Shown piece by piece: positions 13,701 to 26,229 of a stretch of 64,000 bases of DNA. The notes under the pieces were generated by a model. It was not told where the DNA came from, ran no database searches, and worked only from the letters and a program-made list of their open reading frames with translations. Source of the DNA: Cocos nucifera. Taxonomy: Eukaryota; Streptophyta; Magnoliopsida; Arecales; Arecaceae. The position numbers were made by a program, and so were the translations under genes. The stretch lies in NCBI GenBank assembly GCA_006176705.1, contig QRFJ01000375.1:1-64000 (forward strand), given 5' to 3'. Position 1 is the stretch's first letter; each line of letters starts with the position of its first letter.

Positions 13701-14694
13701 TTCCTCATATTGTACGTGGATGACATCCTCCTTATCGGGAATGATATTCCCATGTTGACCATAGTTAAAATGTTGTTATCTAAAGAATTCTCCATGAAAG
13801 ACCTAGGAGAAGCATCCTTTATTCTAGGAATTAAGATCTATAGAGATAGACCAAATAGGATGTTAGGACTTTCACAGAAGATGTACATAGAGGAAGTATT
13901 AAAGAGGTTTAGTATGGAAAACTCTAAGAGAGGTTTAGTATGCTTCAGGCATGACATTCATCTTTCCAAGAAGATGTGCCCTAGTACATCTGAAAAATAG
14001 AATGCATGAGCAAGAACCCTTATGCTTCAGCAATAGGGAGCCTCATGTATGCCATGTTATGTACACGACTTGATATAGCACATGCCGTGAGTATCATGAG
14101 CAGATATCAGTTGAATCTAGGTGAAGAACACTGGACTTCTATGAAATGTATCCTTAAGTACTTGAGAAGAACTAAGGATATGTTGTTGGTCTTTGGTAAT
14201 GGAGAAGTCCAAGTCCAGGGGTATATAGATTCGGACTTTATGTCTGATGTAGATGATCGAAAGTCGACATCTGGGAGCCTATTTTTTTCACAAATGGTGG
14301 AGCTGTCAGTTAGAAAAATTTCAAACAGACAGTGATAACAGATTCCACCATGGAAGCAGAATATATCGCTGCATCAGAAGCTACGAAGGAAGAATTCTGG
14401 TATAAGAAGTTTGCCACGGAGATCGAAGTAATGCCATCAGATGCCATTCCTCTGTACTACGATAACAATAGCGCCATAGCCCTTGCTAAGGAGCCGAGGT
14501 CTCATCAGAAATTCAAGCACATCGAGCGGCGATACCACCTCATCCACGATTACCTCGAGAAGGATTACGTCGAGGTCAAGAGAGTTGACTCCATAGACAA
14601 TGCGACAGATCCGCTTATAAAGCCGTTGGGCCAGTAGAAGATCAAAGCCCACTTTGAGAAGATGGAACCTAGATCTGTAGCCAATTGACTTTAG
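10740..14694 (+). pseudogene. A2 gag-pol pseudogene
   Basis: Decayed copia polyprotein starting at the family gag ATG (MSASNPLARIL). The zinc knuckle (11481-11527) keeps all CCHC ligands (CFHCNNDGHWKWNC). The protease has DSS in place of DSG. The integrase zinc domain and DDE regions are recognisable (about 12040-12890), RT at 13100-14030 keeps YVDDILLIGND, and RNase H runs to a TAG at 14692-14694. Several stops and frameshifts lie in gag and pol. The amber codon between integrase and RT is at 12894-12896. Gag here lacks the TGA found in A3 and A4 (AAA CGA in place of AAA TGA). Confidence 0.88.
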
Positions 14695-14697
14695 GTC

Positions 14698-14708
14698 AAG
14701 TGGGAGTT
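14698..14708 (+). promoter_or_regulatory. A2 polypurine tract
   Basis: AAGTGGGAGTT directly before the 3' LTR. Confidence 0.8.
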
Positions 14709-16991
14709 TGTTAGATATGGGTGCCCTATAAGCCAGAATTGGCTGATACTTGCAATACACTTCTAAGGGCAAAATTATAATTTTGACTATAAATAATAAA
14801 ATGAGTTATTTTCTATCACATAAGTGTATTTAGTGTCTGTGATACATTCCTTGAGTTAATAGTAATGATAATTCATATTTTCAAGAGTTGAAAATTTAAC
14901 ACATGAATTTTCATTTATTAATTCATAAATGCTCCTGACCGTAGGATCATCATGAGGAAGGTAATTGATTTAGAAGGTTAGTGTACAATCACTTCTTTAT
15001 AGTAGATGAGTCTTAATTCTATGGTGTAGAGACACAAGAACGAGAGTACAAGTACTCATTAGAGAATGAGGGCATTGAGCGTGACCACCTCGAGTAGTCA
15101 TAAGGAAGTCTACCTTCTCGTCGATGACTGACTCGATGCTGCAGTGGTGTGTCTAGTTCTTTGATCTGAGGTGCATCGGTAGTTCACCTTGAGGGTGTTA
15201 TAGTTTGACTACACCATGACTCGATCTCCAAGCCATTTGAAATCCTAAGGTGTATGTTGGCTATAGCATGTTCATTGTAGGAATTGGATTGCACCAAGAT
15301 GAAATCTATCTACCTCGGTGGATGAGGAGCAGCCCTATGATGATCATGAGAATCAAGTCCATAAGCCCATGGCCATGGCAGAGAGTGAAATAATAGAAAG
15401 AGTTTCTATTAAGATTTTCGCATCGGACTTGAATCGAATGATTAAATTATATGATAGATATTAGGGTTTGATGAGTTCACCTTAACTCTAATCTGATCGG
15501 AGCTCAAGATAGAAGAACTTAATCACACAAGTAGCTATACCGAAAGATTCATTTTCAGTTTTGATGGGTTGCCAGCATATGCTGCTAGGTGTCACTGGTG
15601 GATTTTGGGAGCAATTAGAATGATTTAGATGATTGATCATTCTAAGTTGTTTGAATCAGAAGAGTTCTGATCCATCGAAAGGAGTTTCGATGATGTCGAT
15701 GATGGAGATCATGACATGTCCCATTATCATATAGAACTGAACCTAACTAGGCCATACAAATAAGGATTTAGATCTGGATATCATCAATTGAACTAACCTA
15801 GTTCAATTTATTTGAATATGATTCAATTAGGTTCAAGGAAATTATGCTAGCACACGATTAAGCCTAACATTCTTCTTTTTCTATCTTAAAAATTATCTCG
15901 ACTGAGCCAAATGAGCTTGTGCTCACTCTGGTACTTTTACCTAGTTTGACTAAAGCTTATCTAAGTTAGAAAAGGGTTGTCTTAATTTATTAGATAAATT
16001 TGAGACAACACCTGCCATTTTTCGTCACCTGCTAATTCTTGTACTTTGACTTGGTCAAACATTTACCTTTGACCCTTGGTTTCTGCCCATGTGTCATGCA
16101 CTTATTGGAGAGTAGATAGGGGCTTGTCCCCTCTATGGAAATTAGATAGAAGGGGGTGCACGCCTAGGATGGCATGCGCCCATGGATAGGGATGCTGGAG
16201 TCCCATATGGATGGGACTTCAGGTTGCTTCTTGGTTTCTACTTAGGTGTCCCTTGGGTATCTACTTTGACCAATCTTAGGCGCCATCTAAGAATGAACCT
16301 GTGGGTCTTTCATCTGATTGGATCAGATAATGTCATCCCACCAATCAGATTTAGATCTGATTGCATGAAGCAATGTGATTGGCTGGGGTGATGCAGCACT
16401 ACATAGCGTAGCAGAGTCTATAAAAAGACCCTATCTGCGCCCACTTTTGAGAACTCCTCTTCCAAGCTCTACCCCAAGGCTACCCCTCTCCCTTCTCCAT
16501 GCCACCATTTGGCCCTCTTCCTCCTCTCCATGCCTCAGGAAGTTGGGCCTTTAGATTAGTGCGAGTCAGGCAAGGAAAGGCTGACGAAAAAGGAAGAAGG
16601 CAGCACTGCTACAGAGACGACGAATGATCTTCAGAAGAAGTTTTGAAGATTCTCTAAATCAGATCCAGATTTGATTTTTGGAGAAAAGAAAGAGAAAGAG
16701 AAGATCTCTAGATCCAACCCGAGTGGATACTGGTAGAGAGCAGACGGTTGCGTGGCTAGATCCAGAACCTCAAGGCTTCGACAGGATCATCAACAGATAA
16801 TCAGATTATCCAGAATCAAGATAAAATTAATTTAGAATTAATTTAGTTTTATTTTCTTATTTATCATATCATAAAATCAGATCTGAAAAGTGTCAGATCT
16901 GATTAGGATCTAAGAGGTGATTTTTGAAATATGCCTCTTGATCCAATTAGATCTGAACGAACCTGATCTGAGAAATTAGGATTTTTCTTTA
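14709..16991 (+). repeat. A2 3' LTR
   Basis: 2283 bases of the old LTR subtype. The terminal CA has decayed to TA. A TATA-like TCTATAAAAAG lies near 16419. In the first 130 bases it differs from the 5' LTR at about eight sites by eye. Confidence 0.88.
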
Positions 16992-16996
16992 GGGTT
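16992..16996 (+). repeat. A2 right target-site duplication
   Basis: GGGTT, paired with GGATT at 6572-6576. The original target was inside A1's 3' LTR. Confidence 0.75.
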
Positions 16997-18419
16997 GCCA
17001 CCATATACTGCTAAGTATCACTGGTGGATTTTGGAAGCAATTAAAATGATTTAGATGATCGATCATTCTAGTTGTCTGAATCAGAAGAGTTCTGATCCAT
17101 CGAAAGAAGTTTCGATGATGTTGATGATAGAGATCGTGACATATCCCATTGCCATATAGAATTGAACCTAATTGGATCATACAAATAAGGGTTTGGATCT
17201 AGATATCATCAATTGGACTAACCTAATTCAATTGATTTGAATAAGATTCAATTAGGTTCAAAGAAATCATGCTAGCACATGATTGAGGCTAAGATTCTCC
17301 TTCTACTATCATTAAAAGTTATCTCGACTGAGCCAAATATGTTTGTGCTCACTCAAATACCTTTATCTAGTCTGACTGAAGTTAGTCCAGATCAGAAAAG
17401 GATTGTTTTAATTTATAAGATAAATTTGAGATAACACCTATCTTTTTTCATCACCTGCTAATTCTTGTCTTTGACTTTGGTCAAACATTGATCTTTGACA
17501 CTTAGACATCTATCCATGTGTCATACACCTATTGAAGAGTAGATAGGGGCTTGTCTCCTTACTAGATATTGGAAAGGAGGGGGCGCATGCTTAGGGAGGC
17601 GTGCGCCCATGGATAGGGATGCCTGGAGTCCCATATGGATGGGACTCCAGGTTGCTTCTTGGTTTCTACTTAGGTGGCCCATAACTATAGACTTTGACCA
17701 GTCTTAGGCACCATCTAAGGATGAATTAGTGGGGCTCTCATCTGATTAGATCAGGTGATGTCATCCCATCAATCAGATTTAGATCTGATTGCATGAAGCA
17801 ACGTGATTGGTCGGGATGATGTGGCACTGCATGGCGCAGCAGGGTCTATATAAACCCTGTCTGTGCACAACTTTCAGAGACATCTCTCTTAGCCCATGCC
17901 CCAAAGCTACCTCTCTTTCACCTCCATGCCATCTTCTGGTCCTCTCTCTCCTCTCCATGTCTAAGGAAAGTTGGGCTCTAGTTTGGTGCAATCCAGGCAA
18001 GAAAAAGATGACGAGAAAGGAAGAATGCGGCACTACTGTAGAGACGACTGTAGATCTTCGAAAGAAGTTTTAAAGATCCTTCAAATTAGATTTAGATTTG
18101 AATTTTGGAGAGGTGATAAAAAAGGAGAAGATCTTCAGATTCAGTCCGAGTGGATATCGATAGAGGTCAGGTGCTTGCATGGTTAGATCCGGAATCTCAA
18201 GCAATCAGTAGGATCATTAAAGGATAATCGGCTTACCCAGCATCAAGGTATAATTAAATTAGATTTAATTTATTTTTTATTTTATTTATTAGATCTATAA
18301 AATTAGATCTGAAATATCTCAGATCTAATCTGAATATATGATAGAAATTTTTAAAATATTTCTCTTGATCCAATCATATCTAAACGAACCTGATCCAGAA
18401 AATCATGATTTTTCCTTCA
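16997..18419 (+). repeat. A1 3' LTR, second part
   Basis: Continuation of A1's LTR after A2, ending TTTTTCCTTCA at 18419. It contains a TATA-like TCTATATAAACC near 17847 and a TTGAC-rich stretch near 17470-17500. Confidence 0.83.
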
Positions 18420-19556
18420 TAATGTCCTCTCGTCTTCTTTTTCTCCTCCAATATCATCCTATCGCCATGCATGACCTTCAAGATTCCATCACCAACTACT
18501 AATCTATAGCTATTTTTATTCAGTTTACTCAGTAAGATAAGATTTTGCTTGAAATTGGATATGTATTGGACCTCCCCTAATTTTCTCACTGCACCATCAT
18601 GTGTCCTCTAGCTGACCATCCTTATGCTTCTAATCACATAGCTCGATCCATCCAATAGATAAATAATGCCCTCACTATTCTTTAGGAAGTTAAACTACTC
18701 TTCTCTACAACAAACATGATATGTGCATATAGAATCTAAAATTTACTACTAGAAAGAAGTAAATACCTCATCAGATATCTTTAGAACGTAATCCTCTAAC
18801 TTGCTACTGGTCGTCGCTATAGTAGCCCTCGTTCGATCCTTGAATTATGGGCAATCCTTGACTCGATGCCCCAACTCATTGCATCGATAGCATCTAATCT
18901 TGCTAGAATCTCTTGTCTTGTACCTAGATTATTCTCCTCGTAATCCTCTACTACTCCATCTACTACCTCCTGTTCCTCTAGAAATCATCAAAGCTGAGCT
19001 CGAAGCTAGGTTCTTCCTCTTGAGAATCTCATTTTGGAGTATCACTGCAGTGACCTATCCATCTTGGTGGTGCTTTTTTTCACTAGAAGAATAGTCACCA
19101 AGAACTCATACGAAGGGGGAGTGATGCTAGCAAGACCAATGCCCTAGTCTTCTCCTCAACTTTTTCATCAATGTTAAGAAGGTTGGTGAGGATCTTCTAA
19201 AAATTGGATAGATGATCCCGCACGCTCTGACCTTCATCCATCCATAGTTGATAGAATTGCCTCCAAAGCAATAGCATGTTGGTGAGCGACTTCATCATGT
19301 ACAACTCCTCAAGCTTCGACCATAGCACCGTTAGAAAAGTCTCACCAAGTACATGGATCATGACATCATCCGCTAGGTACAAGTAGATTATGCTCACCGC
19401 CCGTATCTAGATTTGCTTCTAATCTTTCACCTCTATGGTAGCTGGCATCTCATCATTCAAGAGAGCATTGATCAACCCATGTTGGATGAGGACATCTTTT
19501 GCCCTTGCTTACCATAAGAAAAAATTGTCCTTTCCATCAAATCTGTTAATCTCCAT
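18420..19556 (-). pseudogene. C gag and protease/GAG-pre-integrase pseudogene
   Basis: Starts at an ATG complementary to 19554-19556 with a gag N-terminus containing FDGKDNFFLW, typical of Tnt1/Tork gags. A middle gag block (19197-19397) reads SLTNMLLLWRQFYQL. A zinc knuckle near 18857-18900 keeps its CCHC ligands (CYRCNELGHRVKDC). A pre-integrase block (18413-18589) contains GEVQYI and LLSKLN. Stops and frameshifts separate these blocks. The protein would be the capsid/nucleocapsid part of a copia particle; it is non-functional here. Confidence 0.75.
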
Positions 19557-19628
19557 CTTTATTACACTTGACTTCTACATATTCTTTAATCTCCATCCAC
19601 TACTGCAATCTATGCTCTGGTACTACCT

Positions 19629-19641
19629 GGCTCTGATACCA
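19629..19641 (-). promoter_or_regulatory. C primer binding site
   Basis: Minus-strand TGGTATCAGAGCC, complementary to initiator Met-tRNA, just inside the 5' LTR. Confidence 0.75.
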
Positions 19642-19644
19642 ATC

Positions 19645-20534
19645 TATTGGGATATTAGCTACTCTGATATCACTTTGTTAAGGATCTAGTATTGGGATAT
19701 TGTAGTAGGAAGAAAGAAGAAAATAAAATAAGAAAATAATCAAGTACATGGATTAATCCAAAGGCTCATCTTCATGGGGCATGCAAAGCTCCACTATAAA
19801 ATAGAAAAATAAGTATAAGAGAAGAACTCACTGTACATAAATCTCTCTCAGCTAGAAGCTATCCTCACAAAATCTCTCTCAGAATTTCAAGAAGATCCTC
19901 AGAAGCTACAAGATACTCTACCCTCACAGCCTCCACATCAGATGCTATGCACCTATTACTTCTCTATTTTCTGGGCTGTACATACTTGGCACTCTACCAA
20001 GTTTCTCTTGGCAGCTATCTAAGCCTCTTTATGTGCCTCTCACGCCACATGCGCCACCACCTGCTCTACAGTACCTCAGTCCTTTAAATAAAATGAGAAT
20101 CCTCTTCTCAGTAGTTCATAGGAGTCCTAATAGGGCTCTTTCTCCTAATCTGAGTCGAATATGATTTTGATGGAGTCTTGGAATATTTTTCATTCTTTAG
20201 ATCATAACTGTAGTCCTCCATGGTCGCTAAATTCTGTGGTCCATGCGCAACTATCATAGATCATTTGGATTAATCATAATTTGAGTTCAAACAAAAAATC
20301 CCATCCTGTTCTGTTCATCTCCATCAAGTCGACTGTATCAAGGGTCGAGCTAGCCCGACTGCATCTTGTCTGAACTCCTGCTTTCTATTTGTCTGAGAGA
20401 GCTAGTTTGATTACGGTTTGAGTCAACTCGATCTCAGCCCAAGCTAACTCAACCCCGTATTTGAGCTAGCTTGACTGCTTGATGATTTGATTCTCCTCTA
20501 TTGTTGATCAAATTTGAGGCGTCAAATCCTAACA
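19645..20534 (-). repeat. C 5' LTR
   Basis: About 890 bases between the primer site and the minus-strand start TGTTAGG at 20534. The inner boundary is uncertain by a few bases because the terminal CA is not preserved. Confidence 0.65.
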
Positions 20535-21140
20535 AAAGTTTTATATCCTATTGAGAGAAAAAGAAAAGAGAAGAAGGAGTTCTTCTCTAGGGTTTCAATT
20601 TCTTTTCTTCCACTTTCTTCGAGAGTTTTGAGAAGAGGGTTCTCTCTCTCAAGTCCTCCACATCTTCTTCACTCCTTGGAAGGTTTAAAAAATTTGGAGA
20701 AGGTTCAACATCAACCATCAAGGAAGGATCTGCAATGTGCTAGCACACCATGCAGATTTTTGATTGCCATACTTTTGATTGGCTTGAAGCTTTATGTGGA
20801 CAATCTGTAGAGATTGGATATCTATGTAGCTTGAAGTGACAATCTTGACCTCGAAAATAGCAAGCGGTGTTCTCAATCTATGAAAAGGTATAGAGATGCG
20901 ATCTCTATAATAGTCTAGATTAGATTTAGATTTGTTTAGGTATTGATATGATCAATACTTTTCCTTTGCTTTTTATTTAATTTTTAGATTTAATATATGC
21001 ATATTTCATGTCATAAGATCCTAGATCTAGAGATTTTTTTACATATTTTGTAGATTAATATGATTAATCTAATGGTTTCGCTATGTTTATTTTTGAAAAA
21101 GTTTTAAAATAGATGCATATAAACCCTAATTTTTTCTTCA
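20535..21140 (+). repeat. B 5' LTR, last 606 bases
   Basis: Ends CTTCA at 21140 next to the primer site. Matches the right copy, including the GAGAAGAAGG-rich stretch near 20560 and the tract around 20948-21140. The upstream part was displaced by C. Confidence 0.75.
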
Positions 21141-21142
21141 AT

Positions 21143-21155
21143 TGGTATTAGAGCC
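21143..21155 (+). promoter_or_regulatory. B primer binding site
   Basis: TGGTATTAGAGCC, initiator Met-tRNA type with one C-to-T change. Confidence 0.75.
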
Positions 21156-22303
21156 TAGGTCTATTTGACATGATTTCTATGCATATTTTAGATTAATTAT
21201 TTAGATTTGACCTAAATTATAATTAAAATTTAAATCTAAAATTGAATATTTAGATCACATGGACTGATCTTATAATGTTGTCCTGCATTAAGGTTTCTCT
21301 TGTAATGTGAAAAGATTGTCCTAGTTTATGTAGATTTAAAATTATTCATAAATATGTTAGATATAATCTAAATAGATTTAAAATTTAATAAATTTAAAAT
21401 TATTTAAATATAAAATAAATAAATTTAGATGGTATGGACTGATTTTATAATGTTGTACTATTGTAAGGTTTATCCCTTATAGTAAAAAGGTTATCCTAAT
21501 ATGTACTGATCTAAAAATTAATCATAAAATATTTAATATAATCTAAAAAATTTATGATTAAAATTAAAATTATTTCAATCTGATATTTATGATCATGAAT
21601 GTATTTAGGTTAGATCTAAAGTAGATTCATAATTTTGTTTATGTCATGCGCATATTGTTTATCAATCAAATATGCAACTAGTTGATATTAATGAACTGAG
21701 CCAACCCATTCTGAAATAAGTTGACCCATCTAGTGAACATAATCATATTGTAAAAATATTTTACAAATATGAAAAAATATCAAATCCTAACCCTCAGCCC
21801 AATACTTAATTAAGAATTAAGAGTTATTAAATAAGATCTAGAATTATGAATTAAAGATCCTAAGATAAAAATCATAACACATGGGTTAATGGGTTAGAGT
21901 GAATTAGGTCCATTAAGTAGGTTAGACCTAAAGTTAGATTAAAGAATGAACTTAATTAGAGTAATTGACTAAATCTAATCAAATATTATCTTAGATTAGG
22001 TTAAGAACTCTATAAATTAATTGCAATAATTGTAGTTGGTCAAGTCCATATCTTTAATGAGAATCAAATGGACTTGATTCTTAGCTAAGTGGTTTAGCCC
22101 GAACTGTTAGGTGGATCCAATTGAAACTAATTAACCAGTTGGTATCTAAGGTAAGTTTGATAGTTTATGATCGATGGTCTTTAATTGGGAGCTACTTGCA
22201 TTGATTCGATTTTTGATGAGTTAATGGCATATCCGTCCCACCGATCTCACTTACCTAGCCTTCTTGGTGAAATTATATTTTGATCATATCACTTGACAAT
22301 ATG
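21156..22303 (+). other. B leader, first part, with splice donor
   Basis: AT-rich non-coding leader. Around 22135-22260 it is clearly related to the family A leader (the block from TTGGTATCTAAGGTAAG to CTCACTTACCT). The donor AAG|GTAAGT is at 22150/22151. It is interrupted by S at 22304; the last five bases (ATATG) are S's left target duplication. Confidence 0.7.
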
Positions 22304-24336
22304 TGTAATATCCTAGACCAGCAAAATAATAGATTAAAAGATTTGAGTTTGGGTATGTATGGCATAGTAGTCTATTTATGGTATATTTGAATCCTTTGAA
22401 CATAAATTATAACTATCTATTATTTCAGATCCTGAAAATTTTTAAAATTTGAACCTAGCACTTGCATGGGGAGCTATATGAATTATGAATTTTTTTAAGA
22501 CCAAAATCATCGGTAATTGATCCTTAGGTGTTAGTGAGTTACAAAGTAATTTTTAATGAATTTTGAGATCCTTTAACCTATTCATTCTGAAGGAAGAATG
22601 TTTTAAAATTTTTGATTTTGAAAAATTTGAGTTAGAACCCAAGTTTTGATATCTTACTCTTAGGAATTTTGATTTTTTTGATATTTTTATTAAATCAAAA
22701 TAGGAGGATGTTACTTATTTACATTTATGTTTCAAAGTTAATGGACATTAATTAAAAAAATATAAATAAGTAGAATATTGAGTAAAACTATGAGTAGAGT
22801 ACGAAACTAAAATTTCTGAAACCCAAGGGAAGAGATCGATACTTCTCCAAGAGGTGTTGACACTATCTCAGAAAAATAGATAGAAAGTTTTGGGAAGATT
22901 TATGGCGGTATACCTTGGGTCGATCTATTTTAGTGAGGTGTCGACACTTTTCTTAAGGGTTTGTTCTATGGGACAACCTGAGGGATGATCTAGGGGCTGA
23001 CCTGTGTGTGGGTGTTGACACTTATTTCAAAGATGTTAACCCTAATTGCAAAAATTTTTGGGAGTAGGTTTTAATCGAGAGAGTTTTAAGTTATAATTTT
23101 AAAATATTTTTTTATGGAATGATAGAGTAGCTTGGGGGCATTAACTAATAGTTAGAAATTCATCAGAGAAATACCTGTTTAGCTGGAAATTGGGTTGAAA
23201 TCTTTTAGGATGGCACCTATCAAGGCTCCTTCTAAATTATGTTTTCTAAACCTCAAAGCCACCGGTTCCTTAGCTGTTGTTTCAATTCCTAAATTCTTTA
23301 GAGAAGTCAAAGAAGGGAGGAGAGCTATGGGGAGGTTCTGTTCTCAGTTAGAAATCAAAAGAAAATTAGTTAGAAAGAGGTGTTCTGGGTGGAGAGCTGG
23401 ATTGAAAGGGAAGAGTAGCTGAAGTTGAAAAGAAAGAAACTTGTTTGGCTAACCGCAGTATTTTAATTTCATTAAGGTAAGATTTCTAAAGCTCTAAATC
23501 AGATTCAAATTAATCTTGCAAGTATTATCAATAGATGAGATGTCGTAGTAAAGTCAAGTATGTAATTTAAACTTAAGTTTGAAGTTGAATTATGTTGTTT
23601 ATATTGCTAAAGTTGTTTAAATAGTTTAGCTAACTATAAGTTGGGATGATGTCAGCTGATTTCGAAATCATTTGTGAGATTGGGAGGTATAGTTAAATAT
23701 CTGAAATTTTTGAGTGATAACAAAATTTAGTTAAACCTAAACTAAAACCAGCAAGACAAAGTAGAAGCAATTGATTGAAAGATTAAAGTAAGAATAAAAG
23801 TGAAAGCAAGGTATGTATTTTAAGATTCTTGAATCATATTGCATGGTATTAATCAGCATATGTCAATGTTATAGGAAGGGGAAAAGGTTCTCAAAGGGTG
23901 CTTTGATAGAATCAAGTATCAAAGTGGAATAATAGCTGGCTAGAGGTAAGTGAATTTCATCTATCCATGGTGTTTTAAATATACTATGCTATATAAAAAG
24001 GCATATTTGAAAAGTAGGATGGTCTTTTGATACTTTACAGCTTGTATTGCTTTTATGTTTATATGGTTTGAGAACCATCGAAATAGGAAAGATTTTGGAT
24101 GGCTACTATATATTTTATAAGTAACTAAATATGCACATATTCTAAACAAGCATGGATAAAAGTATGGTTTCTGGATAGCTTTTGTGAACTATATACGCAA
24201 GTAATTATGCATAAAGTTTTGGTAGCATGACTTTGGTAATTTTAAACAAGTTATGCAGTGATATCTATTGTGATTTCATCTATGACATGGTTGAATTTTA
24301 TTTATGCACCATAGGGCGTAATGATGTTTGTGAGCA

Positions 24337-24620
24337 CGGACAGACTGCTCATAGGAATGGTCAACCCTATGAGAGAGTATTGTTTTGATATGTGTGTGAG
24401 ATAGGCTGCTCTTAGGGATGGTATACTTATGAAAGTGTGTTGTCCTTTTGGTGAATAAGATAGACTGCTCATAAGAATCCTATGAGAGTATGTTGTTCTC
24501 AGTAAATGCTGTACTTATGAAAGTGTATTATCCTTCCAGTGAGAAGATAGGCTACTCATAAGAATCCTATGGGAACATGTTGTCTTTTTCGTAATAAGGC
24601 AGGCTGCCTATAAGATCGGT
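24337..24620 (+). repeat. Degenerate tandem subrepeats in S
   Basis: At least five imperfect units, about 52-87 bases apart, each with a core like GATAGGCTGCTCATAAGAAT (starting near 24337, 24398, 24457, 24544 and 24596), followed by TATGAGAGTATGTTGT-like sequence. Confidence 0.65.
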
Positions 24621-25103
24621 CAATATGAGAGTATGTCGTCTGCTCATATGTGGATGTGATTATAGGATGATTTGTATGCTAGTTGCTCCATGTGAGAGTG
24701 TGTCATGGAACTGCTCACATGTGGATGAATTTATGGTTTGGTTATCCATATATGGCAATGGTACAAATACTCCTGTGGGATCCTATGGAAATATGTTATT
24801 GTGACATCATCAGTGGTAAGTCAAGATTTATGCTTTACAAGAACTTTTTATGTGATTCAAATTTATTTTATGCAATTGTTTAGTAGCTTGTTGATACTTT
24901 TTATGCATTGGAATATAATAAATACAGCATGTTTTCCATTGATAGTTGGATGCACTCATTAAGACTTCCCCAAGTCTCACCCCTCACTCTTCTATTTGCA
25001 ATTTTTGGAGTAGCTGGGTTTGAAGACATGTTTCAGCTTATGTATCGATATATCGAGAGGAAGTATTTTTGTAAAAATAATTGGTAAAAGAAATGTAGTT
25101 TAA

Positions 25104-25105
<2 letters not shown>

Positions 25106-25160
<55 letters not shown>
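25106..25160 (+). repeat. Compound (TA)n(CA)n microsatellite
   Basis: About 43 bases of alternating TA followed by six CA units, inside S. Confidence 0.9.
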
Positions 25161-25485
25161 TATATGTTTTAGTTTGTTTTTACATATATGTGTATTATAA
25201 AGAATGATTTAATGAATAGAATGTATATAAATAGTATGGTTTTGTAAATTGAAAATGCTGAGGTTGGCATTGTGAAATGTTGAGCAAAGTTAAGATATTT
25301 TCTTTAGTAGGTAAAGAAGTTAATTTTAAATATTTTTAATTGAAAGAAAATTGAGATAATTATTTTGAGCAGGTTTAAGTGATTCTTTAATTCAGATATA
25401 GCATAGAAATTTTCTTAACCTTTAGATAAGGATAGGGTGTGACACCATCTTTCGTAGTTAATTACGGGTGGAGTGTTACAATATG

Positions 25486-26229
25486 AGCTGACCCATGTCA
25501 ACTAGGTAAATCAGTGTTACTGATTTAGATGATCCTAGACCAACTTATCTATTGTCTCCATTAATCTGATTTGGTGAAGTTAGTGGGAGAATCGTGATTA
25601 GCTGAATAATCTTTCTCTCTATTCTCTTAAAATGAGTTAGGCAAATCCTCTAAAATTATTAGGTCCTTAAAATGAAATAGTTATAGTGATTACTAGCTCA
25701 TAGCCTCCTATTAAGTTAAGTGATAATGGGTTTACCAGTTTGATAATCATTGGAGGCCCAAAGGCCCAGTGCTTATCAGCTATTAGAATTGTCATTCATA
25801 ATATGATTACTTAGCCATGTCTTTCTAAATGGTGGTTATGTTGACCAACCAAAGTTGAGCTTAATCATTCATTGGTTAGATGGACCAAGTATGGTCATAT
25901 TAATGGTTGGACCTAACTAAACCATTTTAGTGAAGGCCAAAGTCTACTAATTAGACTTTTGGGGCAAAATTAAATTACTAGAAGTTGTTTTGGATAATTA
26001 TTGATTATGAACCTATCATAGATGCATATGAGTTGACCGACCAAAGTCGGACTTGTGTGCAGTCTGTGTGAATTTTAGTATCCACTAAGAAATTAGGATA
26101 ATTTTTTGAATTAGAGGTAGAGGCAATCAATTCAAATAAAATAGTAGAAGAATCTTTTGATTAAAGTCCAAATCTTTAGGTTTAATAAATTATTTACTAA
26201 TTAGATTTTTTATTTTTCTTAGTACAATT
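25486..26229 (+). other. B leader, second part, with splice acceptor
   Basis: Non-coding continuation of B's leader. It ends with a pyrimidine-rich tract and AG at 26221-26222, eight bases before the gag ATG, with a CTAAT branch-like site near 26197. Together with the donor at 22150/22151 this implies an intron of about 890 bases once S is subtracted. Confidence 0.6.

Larger units (their letters stand above)
6577..16991 (+). mobile_element. A2: complete old family A Ty1/copia element
   Basis: Complete 10.4 kb element inserted in A1's 3' LTR. LTRs 6577-8861 and 14709-16991, primer site, 1.88 kb leader, gag-pol and polypurine tract are all present. The flanking pentamers are GGATT (6572-6576) and GGGTT (16992-16996), one transition apart; the unoccupied site in other family LTRs reads GATGGGTTGCC. 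The two LTRs differ by several percent by eye, so the insertion is old. Coding capacity is lost. Confidence 0.9.
1990..18419 (+). mobile_element. A1: old family A Ty1/copia element, 5' truncated, interrupted by A2
   Basis: What remains is gag from about residue 75, protease, integrase, RT, RNase H, a polypurine tract and a complete 3' LTR. The LTR is split by A2 into 5718-6576 and 16997-18419, together about 2.28 kb, the normal family length. The left end is cut by A0. The right LTR end at 18419 abuts minus-strand coding sequence of C, so A1 inserted into C. Stops and frameshifts are spread through the coding region. Confidence 0.85.
18420..20534 (-). mobile_element. C: Tnt1/Tork-like Ty1/copia remnant
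   Basis: Minus-strand element: an LTR on the right (19645-20534), an initiator-Met primer site, gag, and the start of protease/GAG-pre-integrase. It is cut at 18420 by the end of A1. On the right the LTR start (TGTTAGGATTTG on the minus strand) abuts B's LTR at 20535, in register with B's other LTR copy at 53817, so C inserted into B's 5' LTR. Integrase, RT and the other LTR are not in the window. Confidence 0.75.
22304..25480 (+). mobile_element. S: 3.2 kb solo LTR, probably Ty3/gypsy
   Basis: 3177 bases bounded by TGTAATATCC and GAGTGTTACA, flanked by exact ATATG duplications (22299-22303 and 25481-25485). Removing it restores B's leader, whose flanking sequence continues as in family A. 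There is no primer site, polypurine tract or coding domain inside, so a solo LTR left by LTR-LTR recombination is the simplest reading. Length, TGTAA/TTACA ends and internal subrepeats suit Tekay/Del-type gypsy LTRs, but I cannot confirm the family. Strand is arbitrary. Confidence 0.7.

Noticed and set aside
25106..25148. TATATA run as a promoter
   Set aside because: Simple-sequence microsatellite; no start-site context.
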